Under the pieces are notes generated by a model. The model did no database searches. It had not been told where the DNA came from and was given only the letters and a program-made list of their open reading frames with translations. The position numbers were made by a program, and so were the translations under genes. A DNA stretch of 41,690 nucleotides from Cyanobacteriota bacterium (GTDB lineage: Bacteria > Cyanobacteriota > Vampirovibrionia > LMEP-6097), in NCBI GenBank assembly GCA_027618255.1, contig JAQCFG010000011.1, positions 1 through 41,690 on the forward strand, in the 5' to 3' direction. Position 1 is the first letter of the stretch, and every line of letters starts with the position of its first letter. This document shows, in pieces, positions 9,034-17,496 of the stretch.

Positions 9034-9633
9034 TCATAAATATGCTTTTGGATTAATACTGGCATAAGATCTATCTTTTTCAAAAAACAAAACTTTGACT
9101 CCTTGATAACCTTGAGTCGCTTTATTAACAATAAAATACTCATACGCAATCAAGCCTCTATCAAAGAAATGTCCTTCAACTTTATATTGAGTTACTTTTG
9201 TTCTATAAGGACCTCTCAATGCTGGATCAAACATCTTTAATGCCCATTCACGAACTTCATCTCGAGACAACTTGGCACTTGGAATATTTTTTGGCACCAG
9301 ATGTTCTGATTTAACATGATCATTTACCAAGAAGGCTTTGAGTTTCCAGTCTTTATCAATATTATATGTAGCATAACCGGTATAGCCTAGCTTAGAAGGA
9401 AATGATTCCATACTAAATGGCTCACCATATTGCAATTTATTAGCAGCAAAACTATTTGACAACTTTGTTGAAGCTGGCACAAAGAGTAATGACAATAGAC
9501 ATCCTGCAAAACAAAGTTTTGTTAGTGATGTCGCTTTAAAAAAGGTAGCAACCGCAACGAATGTTGCGAGTTGCTTTGAGGATAATTCCGACTTTTGCAG
9601 TAAGTCTAATAAGGTAATGAAGATTAATGGCAC
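9034..9633 (-). CDS. Small exported protein of unknown family with a repeat inserted in its leader
   Basis: 199 residues from a GTG at 9633; an in-frame stop lies two codons upstream, and a TAGAAT box (9645-9640) sits 6 nt before the GTG, so this is the supported start. Residues 1-9 (MPLIFITLL) and residues from about 47 (LSLLFVPAS) look like two halves of one signal peptide. Between them lie about 37-38 residues encoded by the dispersed repeat at 9498-9607. The mature part (from about residue 60) has an even mix of aromatic and charged residues, a likely periplasmic or secreted beta-rich domain (GYTGYATYNIDKDW, YEYFIVNKATQGY). I do not recognise the family. The insertion keeps the frame, so the gene may still be expressed. 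Confidence 0.65.
   Translation of the reverse strand: MPLIFITLLDLLQKSELSSKQLATFVAVATFFKATSLTKLCFAGCLLSLLFVPASTKLSNSFAANKLQYGEPFSMESFPSKLGYTGYATYNIDKDWKLKAFLVNDHVKSEHLVPKNIPSAKLSRDEVREWALKMFDPALRGPYRTKVTQYKVEGHFFDRGLIAYEYFIVNKATQGYQGVKVLFFEKDRSYASINPKAYL
9494..9611 (+). mobile_element. MITE-like dispersed repeat, copy 1 (110 bp plus AATA flanks)
   Basis: The element 9498-9607 is flanked on both sides by AATA (9494-9497 and 9608-9611). Ends are near-perfect inverted repeats: GACATCCTGCAAAA at the left and, reading inward from the right, GACTTACTGCAAAA. Inside are a CAAAAC/GTTTTG hairpin, the core GTGATGTCGC, a GCAAC..GTTGC hairpin and an AGGATAA segment. About 92% identical by eye to 18887-18995. 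There is no internal gene, so any movement would need a transposase supplied elsewhere. Confidence 0.8.
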
Positions 9634-10051
9634 TGTCTAATTCTAGCATTAGCGCTATATTTTCAAAACCAGCAATATATATTTCAAAACAAATCAATTA
9701 TACTAGAGCAAACGTAGGTTTCGGTCCCTATGACGCCTCGCTCAGAATCAAAACGAAGTTTACCTAGTCGGCTTCATAAATACAAGGTTCTAACAGAGCT
9801 AACTACTAAGATAAGGCTTGAGACCTTTTATTTCCTAGTGCCTCTTTAATTAGAACTCTATTACAGCCAATAAAGTTTTGCCATGAATTTAACTTACTTG
9901 GCTACAAGCAAACAAGTTTTTGGCAAATTCATCATTTTCTTCGAAAATGACCGGCAAAACTTTGATCATCATTCCGTTCAATCCTCCGAGAACAAGCTCT
10001 CGAGTTTTCACTAGATTCGGAATAAAAAAATCAGGTACAATTATATGACTT
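9634..10051. other. 418-bp gap between exported-protein gene and histidine kinase gene
   Basis: It holds the TAGAAT box of the minus-strand exported gene (9645-9640) and a TACAAT box (10036-10041) 10 nt before the kinase ATG. A small ATTTTC/GAAAAT hairpin is present at about 9932-9946. A 27-codon minus-strand frame (9972-9889) with GGAGG upstream is the only coding hint and is weak. Nothing else is recognised. Confidence 0.5.
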
Positions 10052-11302
10052 ATGGTAGTTGAGAAAGAACACAAATCAATAACTTGGCACTGGCTACGTA
10101 CCCTACTTAAAATTATAGAAGAACTTGAATCCGTAGAAAAAATAATAGAGAAAGTCAAAGAGTCACTCATTGAATATACACAAATTGACAATATTGAAAT
10201 TCATTTAATTGATGATCTTTCCACCAGTAATAACGCAGAAAAAGGGATTGATAAGTTAGCTAGTTCTGACTTCTTCAGTCGCAAAGTGATAGAAAATATA
10301 TTTCTACACAAAGAGCCGTCACATATTTCAAAAAACGAAATTATTTTTCCACTTGAAAATAGTGAGAGGATCTTAGGGCTAGTTTATATTAAAACTCCAA
10401 ATCAAATAGACTCCAGCAGTTTCGAACTATTGTGGTCATTCATGGATCAACTTGCCGCTATGATTCACAATATCATATTGCCTCAGAACAAAAATCCAGA
10501 ATCAAAAATACAAATCAAAGATATCTCTAATTCAATATACAATAACCTCAAAAGCTTTCTAGAAGCAAGTCTTGAGAGACTGGCTGCGTTAGAAGAGCAG
10601 AATCAACAACTGGTTGAATTAAATAGAACCAGAACAGAATTAATTAATAACGTATCTCATGAACTAAGAACCCCCCTTGTAAGTATCATGGGCTTTAGTA
10701 ACATCTTACAAAGACATGAAATTAAACCAGACCTAATTAGAGAAGCTAGTGAACAAATCCAATCAGCCGGAGGTCGCCTGTCTAGAATGATTGATGACTT
10801 ACTACAACTCAACCGTGCTAGTACAAAGGGTTGGGTTGTTAATATTGAAAGACTCGATCTTGGCGAAATCGCAAAGTATGTAGTAGAAAGTCTCTCACCA
10901 CTGCATAAAAATTACATCTTCAGCTTCAACTACCCCCCCAATGGTTATCCATTAATCGGTGGCGATAGAAAATTAATAAGACAAGTAATTGAGAATCTTC
11001 TTATCAATGCAATTAAATACTCACCAGAAGGTGGTGAAATCAACTGTGCTATAAAAGACAACACTGACGAGCATAAACTCTCTTTGTTTATAACAGATAA
11101 TGGTATTGGTATGACAAAAGAAGAAAATCTAAAAATCTTTGAGAGATTTTATCGAGCCAAAAATCCCAAAACTGAAAATATCTCAGGACTAGGACTTGGC
11201 TTAACTATCTGCAAAGATGTGGTAGAGGCACTTCATGGGGAAATATCAAGTACCAGTGATTTTGGTCAAGGATCTTGTTTTATAATTAGTTTCAACTACT
11301 AA
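10052..11302 (+). CDS. Sensor histidine kinase, cytoplasmic, GAF-like sensor
   Basis: 416 residues without membrane segments. Residues about 20-150 look like a GAF-type sensor domain (weak; ERILGLVYIKTP is the strand pattern), and 165-195 a coiled-coil linker. The kinase core is complete: H-box NVSHELRTPLVSIMGF with phospho-acceptor His203, N-box ENLLINAIKYSPEGG (Asn315/319), G1 DNGIGM (Asp349), F-box FERFYRA and G2 GLGLGLTICK (379-388). It autophosphorylates and passes phosphate to a response regulator, but none is encoded in the window, so it is an orphan here. A TACAAT box 10 nt before the ATG and the lack of a Shine-Dalgarno suggest a leaderless or very short-leader transcript. A rhodanese gene follows after 17 nt. 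Confidence 0.92.
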   Translation: MVVEKEHKSITWHWLRTLLKIIEELESVEKIIEKVKESLIEYTQIDNIEIHLIDDLSTSNNAEKGIDKLASSDFFSRKVIENIFLHKEPSHISKNEIIFPLENSERILGLVYIKTPNQIDSSSFELLWSFMDQLAAMIHNIILPQNKNPESKIQIKDISNSIYNNLKSFLEASLERLAALEEQNQQLVELNRTRTELINNVSHELRTPLVSIMGFSNILQRHEIKPDLIREASEQIQSAGGRLSRMIDDLLQLNRASTKGWVVNIERLDLGEIAKYVVESLSPLHKNYIFSFNYPPNGYPLIGGDRKLIRQVIENLLINAIKYSPEGGEINCAIKDNTDEHKLSLFITDNGIGMTKEENLKIFERFYRAKNPKTENISGLGLGLTICKDVVEALHGEISSTSDFGQGSCFIISFNY

Positions 11303-11319
11303 TTCAACTTGATATTGTT

Positions 11320-11643
11320 ATGGAAATAAAAGAAATTAGCGTTAGAGAACTCAAAGAACTACAAGACAAATCTGAAGACTATTGCTTAATTGACGTACGC
11401 AACCTTTCTGAGTTTGAATACTGCAATCTTGACGGAAAATTAATCCCCATGTCTGAGATCACCGAAAGATTTAAAGAAATCCCCAAAGATACCAAAGTTG
11501 TAATTCACTGTCATCATGGTGGGCGCAGCAAAAAAGTAATTGCCTGGATGCAAGACCAACATGGTTATACTAATTTATATAATTTAACCGGTGGCATTCA
11601 TGCGTGGTCAATAGATATCGATACATCAATAGACATCTATTAA
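11320..11643 (+). CDS. Single-domain rhodanese-like sulfurtransferase
   Basis: 107 residues forming one rhodanese domain: CLIDVRNLSEFEYCNL at the start and the active-site loop HCHHGGRSKKV with catalytic Cys64. It would carry a persulfide and transfer sulfane sulfur to an acceptor such as a thiol or a sulfur-carrier protein. The six-residue loop (CHHGGRS) is the normal rhodanese length rather than the longer phosphatase-type loop. It lies 17 nt downstream of the histidine kinase and is likely co-transcribed with it; a link to redox or sulfur sensing is possible but not shown. A GGACC/GGTCC stem (11673-11686) lies downstream but has no T-tract. Confidence 0.9.
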   Translation: MEIKEISVRELKELQDKSEDYCLIDVRNLSEFEYCNLDGKLIPMSEITERFKEIPKDTKVVIHCHHGGRSKKVIAWMQDQHGYTNLYNLTGGIHAWSIDIDTSIDIY

Positions 11644-11821
11644 ATCTGTCCTCAAAGATCCAGCTACTTCGGGGACCTTACGGTCCAGAACGGGACTTGA
11701 CTTCTTCTTTAGATCAGGGGCTTTACCACAACCGTTTTATACTCACTTTGGTAATCCTAATTGAGGCTCAGTCAACTGCTGTTTACAAGAGCACTTCAAC
11801 TATTAGACATCCTGCAAAACC
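11644..11821. other. Gap between convergent rhodanese and permease genes
   Basis: 178 bases between convergent stops. They contain one GGACC-TTAC-GGTCC hairpin (11673-11686) and, at the very end, a 17-bp fragment of the dispersed repeat. A plus-strand frame of 73 codons crosses it, but it has no start signal and no protein-like composition. Confidence 0.5.
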
Positions 11822-11822
11822 C
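11806..11822 (+). repeat. 17-bp left-end fragment of the dispersed repeat
   Basis: GACATCCTGCAAAACCC matches the left end of the copy at 18887 without a mismatch and then diverges. It touches the stop codon of the minus-strand permease gene. It is either a decayed copy or an abortive insertion. Confidence 0.55.
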
Positions 11823-12928
11823 TAATTACCACGACTAGTTTGCACTTTCAGTCTTCTCAACTCTACAAAATAGTCAACGATGGCTACAGCCATTGCCAAT
11901 ACAGGGAGAGCAAAAATCACTCCAAAAGCACCTTTGAGGGTAGCACCAATAATAATGGCAAGGATGATTGCCAAAGGATGAAAGCCTAAAGCGTTGCCCA
12001 TTATTTTAGGTGCAATAAAATTATCACGAATAAATTGACTATAAATCAAATAAACAGCCAACACAATAAATGTTTTAGAGGCTCCAGATGTGAAAAATAT
12101 AATACTAAGACAAGGGACAATTGCAACCCAAGTTCCAATCACCGGTATGATTTCAAGCATTTGTGCAAAAGCAAATAATAAAGCGTAAGGTACACCAAGT
12201 ATCAAGTAAGTAATCAACATGACAAGTGAGGTGAGTGAAGCAATTTCAAATTGCCCAACGATATAAGCATGTAAGGAAATATCTATTTTTTCTTTAATAT
12301 AACCCAAATGTGTTTTAACTTTGTCCGAAAACGGTACCAAGAAAAGCCTCCATGCTCTATCACCATCAATCAACATATAAAAACTGAGTATGATAGTAAG
12401 CACAACATAGATAGCAGCAGCTACAGAGTTGAAAATCACGCCACTTAAAGTATCACCAAAACCGAGTATATTCAAACTAGTTAGAAAAGTCATCAATTGA
12501 CTAAGTAATTGATTTTTGTCAAAATATTCAAGAGGTAATTGAATTTGATAATTATTGTTTAAAAAGTAACTAATATGAGCAAGAAAACTATCTACATTGC
12601 TAATCAAGTTTGGCAAAGCAATTTTCAATGCTTTAACTTGCAATGCAGCTACTGGAGTAATTTTATAAACCAAAAGAGCTATTAATGCCACAAAAGCAAG
12701 AAAAATAAGTCCCACGGATAAGGCTTTAAAACGAATAAACCTCGTCATAAAAGCAACTGGGCTTGCAAGAAGATAACTAAGCAAGACGGCCGTTGCGAAT
12801 GCCATTACAATTTCGTGCAGTGGTGCAGTAAATTTGATAAAGACGTATCCCAATATTAAAGACAATAGTATCAAGACAAGTTGATAAACTTTGATTTTTA
12901 ATAATGTTAGAGATTTTTCATCGACCAT
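11822..12928 (-). CDS. AI-2E transporter / PerM-family membrane protein
   Basis: 368 residues with about eight membrane segments, a central soluble stretch between the third and fourth helices (about 95-150) and the family's late motif region (IPVIGTWVAIVP, then PKIMGNALGFHPLAIILA). Family members are called AI-2E exporters or sodium/proton antiporter-like permeases; the real substrate is usually unknown and cannot be set here. Standalone gene, convergent with the rhodanese. A TAGAAT box (12943-12938) lies 9 nt before the ATG, with no Shine-Dalgarno. Confidence 0.9.
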   Translation of the reverse strand: MVDEKSLTLLKIKVYQLVLILLSLILGYVFIKFTAPLHEIVMAFATAVLLSYLLASPVAFMTRFIRFKALSVGLIFLAFVALIALLVYKITPVAALQVKALKIALPNLISNVDSFLAHISYFLNNNYQIQLPLEYFDKNQLLSQLMTFLTSLNILGFGDTLSGVIFNSVAAAIYVVLTIILSFYMLIDGDRAWRLFLVPFSDKVKTHLGYIKEKIDISLHAYIVGQFEIASLTSLVMLITYLILGVPYALLFAFAQMLEIIPVIGTWVAIVPCLSIIFFTSGASKTFIVLAVYLIYSQFIRDNFIAPKIMGNALGFHPLAIILAIIIGATLKGAFGVIFALPVLAMAVAIVDYFVELRRLKVQTSRGN

Positions 12929-13012
12929 TACGCAACTATTCTACTTTATAAAAGCAAAATATGCAAAAAATGATCCAAAATAGCAGAACTTGAAATATGA
13001 CGTAAAAAGAGC

Positions 13013-13040
13013 TTGCAAGTTCCTAGCTTTCATATATAAT
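13013..13040 (+). promoter_or_regulatory. Sigma70-type promoter of the min cluster
   Basis: TTGCAA (13013-13018) and TATAAT (13035-13040) with a 16-bp spacer, giving a start near 13047 and a leader of about 23 nt before minC. This is the clearest two-box promoter in the window. Confidence 0.65.
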
Positions 13041-13069
13041 AAAGGGGAAAGATTGAGTATATTATCCAG

Positions 13070-13810
13070 ATGCCAAAAATAGCAATCAAACAGAATAAAA
13101 AAGGAACATTCTTAGACCTATCGGCGCAAGACCTAAGAGCTGCAGATTTTCTAGACAGTCTTGGTGCTTTCACTAAAGACTCTTCAGCATTTTTATCTGG
13201 TTCATCTGTTTCACTAATACTTCCTGTAGATGTTGACGTAAATCAAATAGGTGGTGATTCAAGATCAATTATTAGCGAAGTAAAATCCAAACTTAATCAA
13301 AACAATATTTCTATAAAGTCAATTAGCAACGGTAATAACGAAACACTTGAAAATAATAAAACAAGTGATGCATTCAAGATGCAAGAAGAAGTAGCTGAAG
13401 AAAAAACAGAAAAAGAAATCGTTGACACCAGCACTCTTCCAGAGACTTTATACGTGGAAGCAAATTTAAGATCAGGACAACTCATAAGATACCCAGGCAA
13501 TGTTTTTGTAATGGGTGATGTTAATCCATCTGCCGAAATAGTTGCAGCAGGGGATATCATTATTTGGGGCACACTTCGTGGCATCGCACATGCAGGCGCA
13601 GACGGCGATACCGAAGCAAAAATCGTTGCGATGAAAATAGAAGCGGGTCAACTAAGAATCGCTAACAAAATCATTGAAATCAAAAAACAAGGTAGCAATA
13701 AAAAATCAGCTCTCAGTATTCTCACCGGAAATAAAAAAGACGGCTCAATGAAACCAGAGCTTGTCAAAATCAAAAACGATGAAATAATTATCAGGAGTTA
13801 TTTTAGTTAA
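13070..13810 (+). CDS. minC: Septum site-determining protein MinC
   Basis: 246 residues. The C-terminal half (about 135-205) is a clear MinC beta-helix domain (LRSGQLIRYPGNVFVMGDVN, AEIVAAGDIIIWGTLRGIAHAG). The N-terminal domain (1-95) is diverged, and a Glu/Lys-rich linker (100-130) joins them. MinC blocks FtsZ ring assembly away from mid-cell after recruitment to the membrane by MinD. About 35 residues after the beta-helix (KKQGSNKKSALSILTGNK) are lysine-rich and unusual. It is first in the order minC-minD-minE, with 19 nt to minD. No good Shine-Dalgarno precedes the ATG. Confidence 0.93.
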   Translation: MPKIAIKQNKKGTFLDLSAQDLRAADFLDSLGAFTKDSSAFLSGSSVSLILPVDVDVNQIGGDSRSIISEVKSKLNQNNISIKSISNGNNETLENNKTSDAFKMQEEVAEEKTEKEIVDTSTLPETLYVEANLRSGQLIRYPGNVFVMGDVNPSAEIVAAGDIIIWGTLRGIAHAGADGDTEAKIVAMKIEAGQLRIANKIIEIKKQGSNKKSALSILTGNKKDGSMKPELVKIKNDEIIIRSYFS

Positions 13811-13829
13811 CTAAAGGAAGCATCAAATC

Positions 13830-14630
13830 ATGTCAACAGGAAAAGTCATAGTTATAACATCAGGCAAAGGAGGGGTTGGCAAAACCACCACCACGGCCAA
13901 TATAGGAGCGGCACTTGCCGATATGGGTAAGAGCGTTTGCGTTCTTGACATGGATATCGGGCTGCGCAACCTCGATATTCTAATGGGGCTAGAAAACAGG
14001 GTTGTCTACAACTTAGTTGACGTAGTCGAAGGTTCTTGCAAAATTAAACAAGCTTTGGTCAAAGACAAAAAATTACCTAATTTGTGCTTACTTGCGGCCG
14101 CACAAACTCGCGACAAAACAGCCGTTAACGAAGAGCAAATCAAAGCATTGGTTGAAGACCTCAGACTATTGTTTGACTTTATCTTAGTTGATTGTCCAGC
14201 AGGTATTGAATCAGGCTTCCAAAACAGTATTGCAGGTGCTGATATTGCACTAATCGTAGTAACACCAGAAATGTCTTCAGTACGTGATGCTGACCGTATC
14301 GTAGGCTTACTTGAAGCAAGAAGAGATCAATTTGAAGCAATCAATTTGATTATCAATAGAATTAGACCTGGTTTAATCGAAACAAATCAAATGATGACGG
14401 TTGAAGATATCAAAGAAATTCTTTCTGTTGACTTAATTGGAATCGTACCGGATGACGAAGATATCGTTATTTCAACAAATAAGGGTGAACCACTAGTCCT
14501 AACAAATAACAAAAATGCAGGACAAGCATACAAAAACATAGCATCAAGATTACTAGGTGAAGATGTTCCATTTATGAACCTCAGTAAAGGCTTAGGTTTA
14601 ATGAGTAAAATAAAGGCGATATTTAGATAA
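13830..14630 (+). CDS. minD: Septum site-determining ATPase MinD
   Basis: 266 residues, the usual length. Deviant Walker A loop GKGGVGKT at 12-19 with signature Lys13, then LDMDIGLRNLDILMGLENR (A' region), and a C-terminal amphipathic membrane-targeting helix (GLGLMSKIKAIFR). ATP-bound MinD dimerises on the membrane, recruits MinC, and is released by MinE. A strong AAAGGAAG Shine-Dalgarno precedes the ATG. The stop overlaps the minE start by one base (TAATG), which couples their translation. Confidence 0.97.
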   Translation: MSTGKVIVITSGKGGVGKTTTTANIGAALADMGKSVCVLDMDIGLRNLDILMGLENRVVYNLVDVVEGSCKIKQALVKDKKLPNLCLLAAAQTRDKTAVNEEQIKALVEDLRLLFDFILVDCPAGIESGFQNSIAGADIALIVVTPEMSSVRDADRIVGLLEARRDQFEAINLIINRIRPGLIETNQMMTVEDIKEILSVDLIGIVPDDEDIVISTNKGEPLVLTNNKNAGQAYKNIASRLLGEDVPFMNLSKGLGLMSKIKAIFR

Positions 14631-14965
14631 TGAAAAACATAATACAGTGGTTGTTTGGCTTAAAAGACGCAGGTAGCAGGGAATCAGCTACCAATCGTAT
14701 GAAATTAATGGTTATTCATGACCGTTTTCAAATGCCTCCAGCAATAGTAGAGCAAATGAAATTAGAATTAATTGCAGTTGCCTCCAAATACTTTGAAATT
14801 GATCCAGCATCAGCTGAGTGTGTGATAAAATCTCAAGGCAATAGAAGAGCATTTATCTCAGCGATAGTGCCCTTACTCAAAAGAGGTATACCGGGGAATG
14901 AAGGTCAAGGAAAATCCAACAAACATAGCAAACGAAACGCAAAGAAACAAGCAGCCACTGTCTGA
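14630..14965 (+). CDS. minE: Cell division topological factor MinE
   Basis: 111 residues. N-terminal amphipathic segment (MKNIIQWLFG), then the MinD-contacting strand/helix NRMKLMVIHDR (22-32) and the C-terminal dimerisation domain. MinE stimulates MinD ATPase and drives Min oscillation or patterning. It has a basic, low-complexity tail (KSNKHSKRNAKKQ) encoded by the region that overlaps bioB by 68 nt. The tail may be dispensable. Confidence 0.94.
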   Translation: MKNIIQWLFGLKDAGSRESATNRMKLMVIHDRFQMPPAIVEQMKLELIAVASKYFEIDPASAECVIKSQGNRRAFISAIVPLLKRGIPGNEGQGKSNKHSKRNAKKQAATV

Positions 14966-15899
14966 AAATCTTGCACTAAAGCAAATTGACGAGCTCTTTG
15001 AGCTATCAATTCCTGAATTGATTTTTAAAGCACAATTAGTGCACAGGGAGTTCCACAACCCCAGCGAAATACAGTTTTGTACTCTTAGTAGTATCAAAAC
15101 AGGAGCCTGCCCAGAAGATTGTAGCTATTGCTCTCAGTCTGCTAGGCACAACACTGGACTTGAAGTTGAACCATTACAAGAAGTAAGCAAAATCCTTGAA
15201 GAAGCCAAAGAAGCTAAGGCACAGGGATCAACTAGATTTTGTATGGGTGCAGCCTGGAGATCAATTCCAGAAGGTAAACAATTTGATTCAGTACTTCATC
15301 TTGTCAGAGAAGTGAAAGCAATGGACATGGAGCCTTGTGTCACACTTGGCATGCTTAATCAAAAGCAAGCCAACCAATTAAAAGAAGCCGGCTTACATAG
15401 TTACAATCACAATATTGATACCTCAAGAGATAACTACGCCAATATCATTAGCACCAGAACTTTTGAAGATAGATTAAACACAATTGAAGCAGTGCAAAAT
15501 GCTGGTATCAATGTTTGTTCTGGTGGCATACTTGGCATCGGTGAAAATATCGAAGACCGCAAATCAATGCTCGCAACTCTAGCAAGCCTTAGTCCGCAAC
15601 CAAGCTCAGTGCCAATCAATGTCCTAGTGCCGATTGCAGGCACTCCACTTGAAGCAGCCGAGCCAATCGACAATATGGATTTAGTCAGAATGGTAGCAAT
15701 TGCAAGAATCATGATCCCACAAGCCAAGGTAAGACTATCAGCTGGAAGACTCAATATGAATGATGAACTGCAAACACTTTGTTTTATAGCTGGCGCCAAC
15801 AGTATTCACACCGGCGATAAATTATTAACAACTCCTCTTGCTGGTGAATCAAAAGATCATCAATTAATAGAGAAACTTGGTATGAGTATAGCTAAATAG
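14898..15899 (+). CDS. bioB: Biotin synthase
   Basis: 333 residues. Radical-SAM enzyme inserting sulfur into dethiobiotin. The 4Fe-4S motif is CPEDCSYC (Cys71, 75, 78); the 2Fe-2S ligands are Cys115, Cys147, Cys207 and Arg279 (VRLSAGR). All catalytic ligands are present. The ATG at 14898 lies inside minE in another frame, preceded by GGGG; no other ATG precedes the conserved core, although a TTG near residue 26 would also leave the catalytic domain intact. No other biotin gene is in the window. Its overlap with minE suggests read-through expression from the min promoter. Confidence 0.96.
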   Translation: MKVKENPTNIANETQRNKQPLSENLALKQIDELFELSIPELIFKAQLVHREFHNPSEIQFCTLSSIKTGACPEDCSYCSQSARHNTGLEVEPLQEVSKILEEAKEAKAQGSTRFCMGAAWRSIPEGKQFDSVLHLVREVKAMDMEPCVTLGMLNQKQANQLKEAGLHSYNHNIDTSRDNYANIISTRTFEDRLNTIEAVQNAGINVCSGGILGIGENIEDRKSMLATLASLSPQPSSVPINVLVPIAGTPLEAAEPIDNMDLVRMVAIARIMIPQAKVRLSAGRLNMNDELQTLCFIAGANSIHTGDKLLTTPLAGESKDHQLIEKLGMSIAK

Positions 15900-16010
15900 A
15901 AACCTTTACCATTTAATTACCAATTGCCTGTTAAAATAATTCTTGCAATTGCAGGACTATACATTATTAGGTTAGACTGCATAGAATTGGTGAAAGAAGA
16001 AAGAAAATTA

Positions 16011-16910
16011 GTGTTAAACAAAAATTCTAAACTAGTTGTAATCTGCGGAGGCTTCTCTCAAGAAAGAGAAGTGAGCTTGCGTTCTGGCAACAATGTCTAT
16101 CAAGCCTTGTTGAGACTAGGTTACAAAAATACCAAGTTGTTCAGTTTAGATTCAATGGAAGGACTTGCAACCTTAATTAAGCAAAATATAGACCTTGCTA
16201 TTTTAATGACCCACGGCAAGTTTGGTGAAGACGGTCAGTTGCAAGCAATTCTAGACCAAGCTCAAATTAAATACACCGGTTCGCCAGCAGAGGCAAGTGC
16301 CAACTGCATGGACAAAGTCAAAACCAAAACCATTCTCAAAGCCAATGATTTACCAATACTTGAAACCTACTCTGCAGCCCAGATAGTTTCAAAACAAATC
16401 CTGGTCTCAGGTCCACTAATTCTAAAAGAAATCGATGGCGGCTCAAGTCTTGGGGTTGAGAGATTTGACAATCAAGACCAGCTAAGCAAAGCTAATTGGT
16501 CAAAGGATTTGAGCAATTACTTCGTCGAAAAATTCATTACAGGTATTGAGCTAACAGCAAGTATCATTATGCTAAACGGGAAACTCAACGTCCTACCATT
16601 ACTTGAATTAAGATCGCAAAATCAGTTTTATGATTATCAAGCAAAATACACTGAAGGCATGACCGAGTTTATTATACCGGCTGCAATCTCGACTGAACTA
16701 ACAGAGCAGATTAAAATGACAGCATTGCAAGCATATCAAGCACTAGGCTGCCAGGGTCCAGCTCGCGTTGATTTCATAATTGACAAAGAAAAACCATATA
16801 TTTTAGAACTAAACACTTTACCAGGCATGACCAGCACTAGTGACCTTCCAGCACAAGCAAAGGCTGCGGGGATTAGCTATGATGAGCTGATTGAAATAAT
16901 TATTTCTTGA
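16011..16910 (+). CDS. ddl: D-alanine--D-alanine ligase
   Basis: 299 residues from the GTG at 16011. The frame is open back to a TTG at 15924 and a GTG at 15990, but a TAGAAT box (15982-15987) would start transcription near 15994. Only the 16011 start fits, with a purine-rich leader and the family's usual N-terminus (KLVVICGGFSQEREVSL). ATP-grasp ligase of peptidoglycan precursor synthesis. Seen: HGKFGEDG (68-75), the lysine strand PLILKEIDGGSSLGV, and LELNTLPGMTSTSDLP near the end, which holds the metal-binding Glu and Asn. Convergent with plsY, overlapping by 11 nt. Confidence 0.93.
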   Translation: MLNKNSKLVVICGGFSQEREVSLRSGNNVYQALLRLGYKNTKLFSLDSMEGLATLIKQNIDLAILMTHGKFGEDGQLQAILDQAQIKYTGSPAEASANCMDKVKTKTILKANDLPILETYSAAQIVSKQILVSGPLILKEIDGGSSLGVERFDNQDQLSKANWSKDLSNYFVEKFITGIELTASIIMLNGKLNVLPLLELRSQNQFYDYQAKYTEGMTEFIIPAAISTELTEQIKMTALQAYQALGCQGPARVDFIIDKEKPYILELNTLPGMTSTSDLPAQAKAAGISYDELIEIIIS

Positions 16911-17496
16911 AGTTGTACTCTTCACCCTTCACCAGTCGCATGATATTGGCTCTATGCTTAATAAGCACAATATAAACAAAAGCAACAAGCCCAAAGGCAA
17001 TCACTGGCATGCTTTCACCAAAGATCCACAACCAAATTGGTACTAATGGCACAGCAACAATTGAACCTAGCGAAGAGTAACCAGATTTAAAAACAACCAA
17101 AGACCAAATGGCAACTGTAAATAAAGCAACAGCCGGGTTCAAGGCAAGTAAAACTCCAAGTCCAGTAGCAGATGATTTACCACCACGAAAACCGATATAA
17201 ATACTTTTACTATGAGCCAAGATCGGCAACAAAGTCAAAAGAAATAATAACCACGGGTTAGCACTCTCCAATAAAAAATCCTTAGTATAAAAAATCGGTA
17301 AAAACCCCTTAAGTATATCAACAGCAAGCACAATCCCAGCCTGCCACTTACCAACTAAGCGCAATACATTAGTAGCACCGGTACTGCCACTTCCTTCATG
17401 AAGAAGATCGATTCCAAAAGCCTTTGCCATCCAGTAGCCGCTCGGAATAGCCGCAACGAAGTAGGTAAGAATAAATATAACTATTAATTCAATCAT
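16900..17496 (-). CDS. plsY: Acyl-phosphate:glycerol-3-phosphate acyltransferase PlsY
   Basis: 198 residues, multi-pass. It acylates glycerol-3-phosphate from acyl-phosphate, the first step in phosphatidate synthesis. Motif 1 GSGSTGATNVLR at 35-46. Motif 2 FRGGKSSATGLGVLL around 103-117; the serine-rich GGKS loop resembles cyanobacterial PlsY more than the GGKGVAT form of proteobacteria (from memory). Overlaps the upstream lipoprotein gene by 4 nt (ATGA), so the two are coupled. Confidence 0.95.
   Translation of the reverse strand: MIELIVIFILTYFVAAIPSGYWMAKAFGIDLLHEGSGSTGATNVLRLVGKWQAGIVLAVDILKGFLPIFYTKDFLLESANPWLLFLLTLLPILAHSKSIYIGFRGGKSSATGLGVLLALNPAVALFTVAIWSLVVFKSGYSSLGSIVAVPLVPIWLWIFGESMPVIAFGLVAFVYIVLIKHRANIMRLVKGEEYNFKK

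Noticed and set aside
9889-10191. Minus-strand frame of 100 codons antisense to the histidine kinase start, with a 27-codon part (9972-9889) preceded by GGAGG
   Set aside because: Half of it is antisense to a certain gene, the remainder is very short and no homology is recognised. The GGAGG could be chance.
11604-11825. Plus-strand frame of 73 codons after the rhodanese gene
   Set aside because: Overlaps the rhodanese end in another frame, runs through a hairpin and the repeat fragment, and has no start signal or protein-like composition.
15924-16010. Longer N-terminus for D-Ala-D-Ala ligase from a TTG
   Set aside because: The extra residues are not part of the family and a TAGAAT box lies within them. 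The start at 16011 gives the usual N-terminus.
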